Shown here piece after piece: positions 1-4,638 of a DNA stretch of 5,918 nucleotides. The stretch's first letter is position 1, and every line of letters begins with the position of its first letter. Origin of the DNA: Peptococcaceae bacterium (GTDB lineage Bacteria; Bacillota; DSM-521; Neomoorellales; Neomoorellaceae); NCBI GenBank assembly GCA_003509545.1, contig DOLC01000084.1:585-6502 (forward strand), in the 5' to 3' direction. The position numbers were made by a program, and so were the translations under genes. The notes beneath the pieces are model-generated. The model was given only the letters and a program-made list of their open reading frames with translations, was not told the DNA's origin and did no database searches.

Positions 1-184
1 TGCCCCGCTCGAACTCACCCCGGGCCACGGCTTCGGCCACCTGCCGGGCATAATCGGGATAATCTACCGCCTCGGGGTTAAAACACCCGAAATCGCGGTA
101 GAGCACCCCTGCTTCCTCGAGGAACTTTTTGATTTCTTCCTTGAGGTGATAACCTCCGTGGTCGCTACCCAGGGCTATGCGCAA
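1..184 (-). CDS. rpiB: Ribose-5-phosphate isomerase B, N-terminal part (cut by window edge)
   Basis: RpiB interconverts ribose 5-phosphate and ribulose 5-phosphate in the cytosolic pentose phosphate pathway. Translating the minus strand from a TTG at 184 gives 61 complete residues with no stop up to the window edge. They include the family's N-terminal GSDHGGY motif (residues 6-12, with the conserved Asp8-His9) and VDYPDYA (40-46), both close to B. subtilis YwlF as I remember it. The catalytic cysteine and the rest of the roughly 150-residue protein lie beyond the left edge. TTG is chosen because it matches the family N-terminus, a stop codon lies in frame three codons upstream, and GAGGTG sits 9 nt before it. 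It follows ywlE, as in B. subtilis, but a 277-bp gap suggests separate transcription. The partial ORF is too short for ordinary ORF listings but is clearly coding. Confidence 0.93.
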   Translation of the reverse strand, partial: MRIALGSDHGGYHLKEEIKKFLEEAGVLYRDFGCFNPEAVDYPDYARQVAEAVARGEFERG

Positions 185-193
185 TCCTTACTG

Positions 194-199
194 CACCTC
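194..199 (-). promoter_or_regulatory. Ribosome binding site deciding the rpiB TTG start
   Basis: GAGGTG on the minus strand ends 9 nt before the TTG at 184-182. An in-frame GTG three codons upstream is followed at once by CAG TAA, so it cannot start the protein. A second weak match, AAGGA, directly abuts the TTG and is too close to be the main site. Confidence 0.7.
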
Positions 200-215
200 A
201 CCGGGCCAAAGTTAA

Positions 216-245
216 ATTGTATTTAAATCATTATTCGGCATAAGT
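216..245 (-). promoter_or_regulatory. Candidate rpiB promoter with a Spo0A-box-like sequence
   Basis: On the minus strand, TACAAT (221-216) resembles a sigma-A -10 box and lies about 30 nt upstream of the rpiB TTG start. The position 17 nt upstream of it has only a poor -35 match (CTTATG). TGCCGAA (240-234) lies between them and fits the TGNCGAA consensus of the Spo0A box exactly, near where activator-bound 0A boxes sit in B. subtilis promoters. The region is AT-rich compared with the genes. What is visible is the two short motifs and their spacing. Regulation by Spo0A is inference from a 7-base match, which can occur by chance. Confidence 0.4.
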
Positions 246-294
246 CCATAAATTCCTGCTTTATAGGGAGGCAAAAAATATTATTCGGTTACTT

Positions 295-317
295 CTGCTC
301 CGAAAATAGCCTTCTCA
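295..317 (-). repeat. Short dispersed repeat, copy C (diverged)
   Basis: The minus strand reads TGAGAAGGCTATTTTCGGAG (317-298) followed by CAG. It matches the core GAGAAG-YTATTTTCKGGG of the copies at 359-390 and 2613-2645, with one inserted G. The GC-rich left end seen in those copies is replaced here by AT-rich sequence. It points the same way as copy B, about 65 bp from it. Confidence 0.45.
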
Positions 318-335
318 ATTTTCATGGTTCGTGGA

Positions 336-350
336 GAGGGCGTCGCCCTC
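336..350. repeat. Tight GC-rich hairpin GAGGGC-GAC-GCCCTC
   Basis: This is a perfect 6-bp inverted repeat with a 3-nt loop, lying between repeat copies B and C. No T tract follows on either strand, so it is not a standard terminator. It may belong to a composite repeat element with its flanking copies; that is inference. Confidence 0.5.
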
Positions 351-358
351 ATGAGCGG

Positions 359-390
359 CTACCCCGAAAATAACTTCCCTCCGGGCCGGC
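359..390 (-). repeat. Short dispersed repeat, copy B
   Basis: On the minus strand this 32-bp stretch runs from GCCGGCCCGG through GGGAAGTTATTTTCGGGGTAG. Aligned with copy A at 2613-2645 it differs by four substitutions and one indel, about 28 identical positions. Its GCCGGCCC end also forms one arm of the hairpin at 383-415. Confidence 0.6.
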
Positions 391-415
391 ATTGTTTTTG
401 TTTGTATGCCAGCCC
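383..415 (-). repeat. Hairpin downstream of ywlE (possible 3' end structure)
   Basis: In minus-strand RNA, GGGCTGGCAT (415-406) pairs over all 10 positions with ATGCCGGCCC (392-383), with one G-U wobble, around a 13-nt A-rich loop. The next 9 nt are GC-rich before a TTATTTT run, so it is a poor match to an intrinsic terminator in this direction. On the plus strand a T-rich run (GTTGTTTTTATT) follows directly, but the stem there has a C-A mismatch and no plus-strand gene is visible to be terminated. Confidence 0.45.
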
Positions 416-437
416 GTTGTTTTTATTCTTCTGATGG

Positions 438-453
438 TGCCGCGTTAGCGGCA
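438..453 (-). repeat. Hairpin 8 nt after the ywlE stop codon
   Basis: TGCCGC-TAAC-GCGGCA forms a perfect 6-bp stem with a 4-nt loop. The minus-strand sequence after it (ACCATCAGAAGAATAAAAAC) has no U run, so it is not a canonical intrinsic terminator. It may stabilise or mark the 3' end of the operon transcript together with the hairpin at 383-415; that is inference. Confidence 0.4.
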
Positions 454-461
454 TGGGTGTC

Positions 462-917
462 TTAAAGGTTGTTCCCGAGGCGGTCCAGGGCTTTCTCTAT
501 TAATTCTTTAAGGCGGGCGGCGCAGGCCCGGTAGGCCTCCAGGGGGTGCCCGATGGGATCCGGGATATCCCCTTCTCCGGGGGCGGCATATTCCGCCAGG
601 GTAAAAACCTTGCCCGCCGCCCGGGGAAAGCGCTCCAGGATGTGCCGTTTGTGGTCCTGGGTCATGGTAAGGATGAGGTCGGCCTTGTCCACCAGCTCCG
701 CATCCAGGAGTCTGGCCCGGTGGCCCGTCAGGTCCACCTCCCACTCGGCGGCGGCCCTGACGGCCTCGTCGGTGGCCGGGGCCCCGGGCCACGCCGCCAC
801 CCCGGCCGACCATATTTCGCCCGCCCAACCCTTTTCCCGGGCGATCTTCTTGGCGAGGCCTTCGGCCATGCTGCTGCGGCACGTGTTGCCCGTGCACACG
901 AAAAGAATCGCCGGCAT
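462..917 (-). CDS. ywlE: Low-molecular-weight phosphatase, YwlE-type (probable protein arginine phosphatase)
   Basis: This is a complete 151-residue cytosolic phosphatase of the low-molecular-weight protein tyrosine phosphatase fold, the usual family length. The P-loop CTGNTCRS (residues 8-15) carries the nucleophilic Cys8 and phosphate-binding Arg14 of the CX5R signature. Asp120 in IPDP is the expected general acid. Thr12 corresponds to Thr11 of B. subtilis YwlE, known to favour phosphoarginine over phosphotyrosine, so removal of McsB-type arginine phosphorylation is the likely role. Ser16 replaces the proline usual in CRSP. The ATG at 917 follows a purine-rich AAGGGGGAGGG and lies 17 nt after the mntP stop. 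The mntP-ywlE-rpiB order matches B. subtilis ywlD-ywlE-ywlF. A plain tyrosine phosphatase or arsenate reductase role is less likely but not excluded by sequence alone. Confidence 0.94.
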   Translation of the reverse strand: MPAILFVCTGNTCRSSMAEGLAKKIAREKGWAGEIWSAGVAAWPGAPATDEAVRAAAEWEVDLTGHRARLLDAELVDKADLILTMTQDHKRHILERFPRAAGKVFTLAEYAAPGEGDIPDPIGHPLEAYRACAARLKELIEKALDRLGNNL

Positions 918-934
918 AACCCTCCCCCTTTTCC

Positions 935-1513
935 TTACCCCACCAGCATTTTCAGGCCGATAATCACCAGGATCAGCCCGCCGGCTATTTCGGCCTTATC
1001 CCCCAGCCAGTGGCCGGCCCGCCGGCCCAGGAAAAACCCCGCGGCCGTCATCACCGCCGCCACCAGCCCCATGGCCAGGACCGTAAGGGGCAGGTTGGCC
1101 TGGAGGGCCCCCAGGCCGAAGCCGACGCTCAGGGCATCCAGGCTCACGCTCCCGGCCAGCAGGAGTACGGCGGATACTCCCTGGATGACCCCTTTGCCCA
1201 GGAGGCCCTTCCCCAGGCGGCGGCCCCAGAAGCCCGGCTCCCGGTCCCTGGCCACGGCCTCCCAGAGCATCAAAAAACCTATGGCGGCCAGGACTACGGC
1301 CCCCACTACGGCCGCCAGGCGCCCCAGGAGGCGGCCCATGAAGTATCCCAGGTAAAGCCCGGCCAGAGGCATGATGATGTGCAGAAGTCCTACGGCGCCC
1401 GAAAAAAATACGGCCAGGCGCCTCCTCATTCCCCCCATGCCAAGCCCGGTAGCCAGGGAAAAGGCATCGGTTCCCAGGGCTATGGCCACCAGTAAAACAG
1501 CAGGAAGATCCAC
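935..1513 (-). CDS. mntP: Manganese efflux pump MntP
   Basis: MntP exports Mn2+ across the cytoplasmic membrane and protects against manganese overload. The 192-residue protein is almost wholly hydrophobic, with about six membrane segments (roughly 2-22, 34-56, 66-88, 110-132, 138-162, 174-191). It shows the family's internal duplication: LGTDAFSLATGLG (13-25) and VSLDALSVGFGLG (123-135) each place an acidic residue (Asp16, Asp126) in a membrane segment, as expected for metal passage. Length is typical (about 180-190). The start is GTG at 1513, with AGGGGG 10 nt upstream overlapping the end of ywlC, whose stop lies only 14 nt before. There is therefore no room for the yybP-ykoY manganese riboswitch found before many mntP genes, so expression probably follows the operon. 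B. subtilis also has mntP (ywlD) just after ywlC. Confidence 0.95.
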   Translation of the reverse strand: MDLPAVLLVAIALGTDAFSLATGLGMGGMRRRLAVFFSGAVGLLHIIMPLAGLYLGYFMGRLLGRLAAVVGAVVLAAIGFLMLWEAVARDREPGFWGRRLGKGLLGKGVIQGVSAVLLLAGSVSLDALSVGFGLGALQANLPLTVLAMGLVAAVMTAAGFFLGRRAGHWLGDKAEIAGGLILVIIGLKMLVG

Positions 1514-1527
1514 CGGAAGCTTGCCCC

Positions 1528-2601
1528 CTATGGTCGAATTATGCGGTTGCCGGCAGCTTTGCGCAACCGGTTCATGATGGCCAGGCCGAGGCCTTCCTCG
1601 GGGAAGGTTTCGGCCAGGATTACCTCCATGCCGTGGCGGTCGCAGTTGCGCAGGGCGCCGAAGAGACGGGCAGCTACCTGGGAGAGATCTTGCCTGCTGC
1701 CCAGGACTTCCAGGTAATCGGGCCGGGGATCTCCCATATACCGAGCGGCCGTCTCCACGGTGGCCAATACGGCCACGCGCCTGCCTTGCCCTTTAAAGAA
1801 GGCCACCAGTTCCCGTATCCGGGAGGCCATGGAGGATAGATCGCCTTCTACCAGATATACTTCCCCTTCCGGGGCGTAATGAATATATTTCATGCCCGGA
1901 GATTTGGGGGCGGCCCCGTCCCCGGGCTGCCCGATGCCAGGGTCCAGGGATACCTCCCCCAAAACCTCCCGGAGCTGTTCCCGGGTAATTCCCCCCGGCC
2001 GCAAGATAACCGGCACCGGGGAGGTCAAATCCAGGACCGTTGATTCCAGGCCCACCCAGGCCGGCCCGCCGTCGACCACGGCCTCGATTTTGCCCCGCAG
2101 GTCCCGGAGGACATGGTGCCCGGTAGTGGGGCTGGGCTTGCCGGACAAATTGGCGCTGGGCGCGGCGACGGGCAGGCCTGCGGCCTTGATCAAGGCTAGG
2201 GCCACCGGATGGGCGGGCATGCGGATGGCCACGGTGTTCAGGCCGGCCGTTACTTCCGGAGGAACCAGGCTGCTTTTGGGCAGCACCAGGGTCAGGGGGC
2301 CGGGCCAGAAACGCCGCATGAGTTCCAGGGCCCTGGAGGGGAGGTTCGCCGTTAGAGCCTTGACCATCTTGAGGCCGGCCACGTGGACGATAAGGGGGTT
2401 GTCCTGGGGCCTCCCCTTGGCCCGGAAAATACGGCGCACGGCATAGGGATCCAGGGCGTTGGCCCCCAGGCCGTATACGGTCTCCGTGGGGAAGGCCACC
2501 ACCCCGCCCCGCTGCAGTATCCGGGCCGCCAGGCGTATTTTATGGAGTTCCGGCACCTGGGGATCGATTTTGATGTATTTGGTCCGTTTGCCGGCAGGCA
2601 C
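1528..2601 (-). CDS. ywlC: L-threonylcarbamoyladenylate synthase (Sua5/YwlC, two-domain)
   Basis: This enzyme makes threonylcarbamoyl-AMP from threonine, bicarbonate and ATP, the first step of the t6A modification at position 37 of ANN-decoding tRNAs. At 357 residues it is the long Sua5 form, not the short TsaC. An N-terminal YrdC domain (about 20-210) carries FPTETVYGLGANA, KGRPQDNPLIVH, PSANLSGKPSPTT and LRPGGIT. SPGMKYIHYAP (about 234-244) is the linker that closes over the active site, and a C-terminal Sua5 domain ends in FPEEGLGLAIMNRLRKAAG. The start is put at the GTG at 2601 because GAGGTG lies 6 nt before it. A GTG at 2610, three codons upstream, is part of that same ribosome binding sequence and has no good site of its own, but would give 360 residues. 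It starts 11 nt after the prmC stop, so translation is probably coupled. Confidence 0.95.
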   Translation of the reverse strand: MPAGKRTKYIKIDPQVPELHKIRLAARILQRGGVVAFPTETVYGLGANALDPYAVRRIFRAKGRPQDNPLIVHVAGLKMVKALTANLPSRALELMRRFWPGPLTLVLPKSSLVPPEVTAGLNTVAIRMPAHPVALALIKAAGLPVAAPSANLSGKPSPTTGHHVLRDLRGKIEAVVDGGPAWVGLESTVLDLTSPVPVILRPGGITREQLREVLGEVSLDPGIGQPGDGAAPKSPGMKYIHYAPEGEVYLVEGDLSSMASRIRELVAFFKGQGRRVAVLATVETAARYMGDPRPDYLEVLGSRQDLSQVAARLFGALRNCDRHGMEVILAETFPEEGLGLAIMNRLRKAAGNRIIRP

Positions 2602-2604
2602 AGG

Positions 2605-2613
2605 CCTCACCTC
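2605..2613 (-). promoter_or_regulatory. Ribosome binding site deciding the ywlC start
   Basis: GAGGTGAGG lies just downstream of the prmC TAG (its first G is the last base of that stop) and ends 3 nt before the GTG at 2601; counted from GAGGTG, the gap is 6 nt. The other in-frame GTG (2610-2608) lies inside this sequence, which argues against it as the start. Confidence 0.6.
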
Positions 2614-2645
2614 TACCCAGAAAATAGCTTCTCACCGGGGCCGGC
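2613..2645 (-). repeat. Short dispersed repeat, copy A, forming the 3' end of prmC
   Basis: This minus-strand stretch runs from GCCGGCCCCGG through GAGAAGCTATTTTCTGGGTAG. It aligns with copy B in the ywlE-rpiB spacer at about 28 of 33 positions and more weakly with copy C. Here it is read as the last residues of PrmC (GEKLFSG) and supplies the TAG stop. This is a sequence comparison within the window only. Whether it is a genome-wide repeat is unknown. Confidence 0.6.
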
Positions 2646-3524
2646 CCGGGGCCTGTCCTCCTCCCGCCGCCGGGCCAGGAAGCACCGGGGCCGGCCGGCG
2701 TAATCCTCGATAATTTCCTCGACGGTGTAGTCCCCCAGGTCCGCGGCCAATCGGCTCATGGCCCCAACCTGTTCGGGGCTTATTTCCACGGCCAGCAGTC
2801 CCCCCGGTTTTAAGAGGGCGGCCGCCTGGGGCAGGAGGCGGCGGTACAGCTCCAGGCCGTCCGGTCCGCCGTCCAGGGCCGCACGGGGCTCGCGGCGCAC
2901 CTCCCGCGGCAGTCTCCTCAACTCCCCGGTGGGAATATAGGGGAGATTGGCCACCACCGCGTCAAGACCATAACGGCCCACCTCCTGCAGCCCCAAAAGG
3001 GGTTCCAGAAGGTCCCCTTGCAGGAAGCAAATTCTATCTATCACTCCCAAATGCCGGGCGTTCTCCGCCGCCACCCTTAAAGCCGCTCCGCTGATGTCCA
3101 GGGCATATATAAAGGCTCCGGGGAGATAGTAGGCCAGGCTGGCGGCGATGGCGCCGCTGCCGGTGCCCACATCGGCCGCCCGCCAGGGTCTTTCCCCGGC
3201 AACCCGGTCGAGGACCGCCTCTACCAGGACCTCCGTATCCCCCCGGGGGATCAATACGTCCGACGTAACCTTGAAGGTCAGCCCCATAAACTCCTGCCGG
3301 CCCGTGAGGTACTGGAGGGGGTAACCCCGGCTCCTCCGGGCCACCAAGCGGAAGTATCGCCTCAGGTTCTCCGCGCCGACCGGTTCGTGCAACCGGGCCA
3401 GCAGCCGGGGCCTGGTCAGGCCGGTGACGGCGGCCAGGAGGATCTCTGCCTCCAGCCGCGGCTCCTCTACGCCGGCCTGTCTCAGACGGGAGGTTGCTTC
3501 CTTAAGGGCTTCCCCCAGGGTCAC
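2613..3524 (-). CDS. prmC: Peptide chain release factor N5-glutamine methyltransferase PrmC
   Basis: PrmC uses S-adenosylmethionine to methylate the glutamine of the GGQ motif in release factors RF1 and RF2. The gene for its substrate RF1, prfA, lies directly upstream. From the GTG at 3524 it has 303 residues. Visible are an N-terminal helical domain (about 1-75), LIPRGDTE (91-98), the SAM-binding loop DVGTGSG (118-124), an acidic residue in ALDIS (about 143), and NLPY (193-196) at the substrate-glutamine site, where most PrmC proteins have NPPY. The GTG start fits the family N-terminus (VTLGEALKEA against E. coli MEYQHWLREA) and follows AGAGGG by 9 nt. A TTG at 3560, 4 nt after prfA, would add 12 residues and is the alternative. 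After CFLARR the tail (REEDRPRAGPGEKLFSG) is unusual, and its end coincides with a dispersed repeat. Confidence 0.94.
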   Translation of the reverse strand: MTLGEALKEATSRLRQAGVEEPRLEAEILLAAVTGLTRPRLLARLHEPVGAENLRRYFRLVARRSRGYPLQYLTGRQEFMGLTFKVTSDVLIPRGDTEVLVEAVLDRVAGERPWRAADVGTGSGAIAASLAYYLPGAFIYALDISGAALRVAAENARHLGVIDRICFLQGDLLEPLLGLQEVGRYGLDAVVANLPYIPTGELRRLPREVRREPRAALDGGPDGLELYRRLLPQAAALLKPGGLLAVEISPEQVGAMSRLAADLGDYTVEEIIEDYAGRPRCFLARRREEDRPRAGPGEKLFSG

Positions 3525-3533
3525 CTCCGCGAA

Positions 3534-3539
3534 CCCTCT
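3534..3539 (-). promoter_or_regulatory. Ribosome binding site supporting the prmC GTG start
   Basis: AGAGGG ends 9 nt before the GTG at 3524. The alternative TTG at 3560 has GGAGGG 11 nt upstream, within the 3' end of prfA, which is a usable but less well spaced site. Both starts are possible. Confidence 0.45.
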
Positions 3540-3564
3540 ATTCCTTTCGTCCCCGGCCAAGCCC

Positions 3565-4638
3565 TTATTTACCCTCCATCTGCTTCAGCCGTTCCGCCTG
3601 GTCGCTGGTGATCAGGGCTTCAATGATTTCGTCCAGGTCGCCGTCCAGCACCGTATCCAGCCGGTGCAGGGTTAGGCCGATGCGGTGGTCGGTAACCCGG
3701 TTCTGGGGAAAATTATAAGTGCGGATCCGCTCGCTGCGGTCTCCCGTACCCACCTGGGAACGCCGGACGGCCGCCAGTTCGTCCTGCTGCTGGGAGCGGG
3801 CCATATCTAAAAGCCGCGCCCGCAGGACTTTGAGGGCCTTTTCTTTGTTCTTGAGCTGGGACCTCTCGTCCTGGCAGCTCACCACCAAGCCGGTGGGCAA
3901 ATGGGTAATGCGGACGGCCGAATAAGTGGTGTTGACCGACTGGCCTCCGTGGCCGCTGGAGCAGAAAATATCGATGCGCAGGTCTTCGGGCTTGATCTCG
4001 ACGTCCACTTCTTCCGCCTCCGGCAGCACGGCCACGGTGGCGGTCGAAGTATGAATGCGGCCGCCGGACTCGGTCACCGGGATACGCTGGACCCGGTGCA
4101 CGCCGCTCTCGAACTTGAGGCGGCTATAGGCCCCCCGCCCCTCTATAAAAAGGATAATTTCCTTGAAACCGCCCAGCTCCGTAGGATGGGAGTCCATTAT
4201 TTCCGTCCGCCAGCCTTTGTTTTCGGCGTAACGCTGGTACATGCGGAAAAGGTCGGCGGCAAAGAGGGCCGCCTCTTCTCCCCCGGCGCCCGCACGGATT
4301 TCCATAATGATGTTCTTTTCGTCGTTGGGGTCCTTGGGTAGCAGGAGAATCTTGAGCCGCTGCTTTAAGTCTTCCCTTTCTTCCTCCAAAGTTTCTATCT
4401 CTTCCTTGAGGAGTTCCGCAAATTCCCGGTCCTGCTCCTTCTCCAGCATCTCCCGGGCCGCGGCCAGATCCCCTTCCACCCGGCGGTAACGCCGGAAGGT
4501 GGTCACTATCTCCTCGAGTTCGGCGTGGGCTTTGGCCGTCTTCTGCAGGCGGGCCGGGTCCGTCACTACCTCGGGGTCCGTCATAAGCCTGGCCAGTTCT
4601 TCATACTTGTCTTCCAGCTCCTGCAGCCTCTCCAGCAC
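3565..4638 (-). CDS. prfA: Peptide chain release factor 1 (RF1)
   Basis: RF1 recognises UAA and UAG in the ribosomal A site and triggers hydrolysis of peptidyl-tRNA. The 357-residue protein is essentially the length of B. subtilis RF1 (356) and aligns along its whole length as I recall it. An N-terminal helical, strongly charged domain (about 1-100) is followed by EIRAGAGGEEAALFA (about 113-127), the codon-reading PVT tripeptide (187-189, the RF1-type PxT rather than the SPF of RF2), and SSGHGGQSVN with GGQ at 231-233, the glutamine PrmC modifies. RSERIRTYNFPQNRVTDHR near the end is also classic. The GTG at 4638 gives the family start MLERLQELE and has AGGAGGTG 6 nt before it. A GTG at 4647 lies inside that site. 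It overlaps the DUF1385 gene by 38 nt, so translation is probably coupled. Confidence 0.97.
   Translation of the reverse strand: MLERLQELEDKYEELARLMTDPEVVTDPARLQKTAKAHAELEEIVTTFRRYRRVEGDLAAAREMLEKEQDREFAELLKEEIETLEEEREDLKQRLKILLLPKDPNDEKNIIMEIRAGAGGEEAALFAADLFRMYQRYAENKGWRTEIMDSHPTELGGFKEIILFIEGRGAYSRLKFESGVHRVQRIPVTESGGRIHTSTATVAVLPEAEEVDVEIKPEDLRIDIFCSSGHGGQSVNTTYSAVRITHLPTGLVVSCQDERSQLKNKEKALKVLRARLLDMARSQQQDELAAVRRSQVGTGDRSERIRTYNFPQNRVTDHRIGLTLHRLDTVLDGDLDEIIEALITSDQAERLKQMEGK

Larger units (their letters stand above)
185..461. other. ywlE-rpiB intergenic region, AT-rich, with hairpins and short repeats
   Basis: No credible gene is seen in these 277 bp. Reading the minus strand from ywlE, it holds a short hairpin (453-438), a longer hairpin (415-383), two copies of a short dispersed repeat (390-359 and 317-295) flanking a tight GC-rich hairpin (350-336), a stretch much richer in A and T (about 300-205) with two copies of CCGAATAAT exactly 50 bp apart (288-280 and 238-230), and the candidate rpiB promoter and ribosome binding site. 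This density of small structures contrasts with the tightly packed genes elsewhere in the window. Confidence 0.7.

Noticed and set aside
383..426. Plus-strand intrinsic terminator (GGGCCGGCAT stem plus T-rich tract)
   Set aside because: No plus-strand gene lies upstream to terminate and the stem has a C-A mismatch in that orientation, so it is reported only as a hairpin.
185..461. CRISPR array, tRNA or riboswitch in the spacer
   Set aside because: The repeats are too few, too short and irregular for CRISPR. No cloverleaf or recognised riboswitch core was seen by eye.
546..1355. Plus-strand open frame of 269 codons opposite ywlE and mntP
   Set aside because: It is antisense to two well-recognised genes, rich in Pro and Arg as expected from GC-rich shadow frames, and shows no recognisable domain.
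1892..2446. Plus-strand frame of 184 codons opposite ywlC
   Set aside because: Antisense shadow of a conserved enzyme, with no family features.
3901..4341. Plus-strand frame of 146 codons opposite prfA
   Set aside because: Antisense to the conserved core of RF1, with no recognisable motifs.
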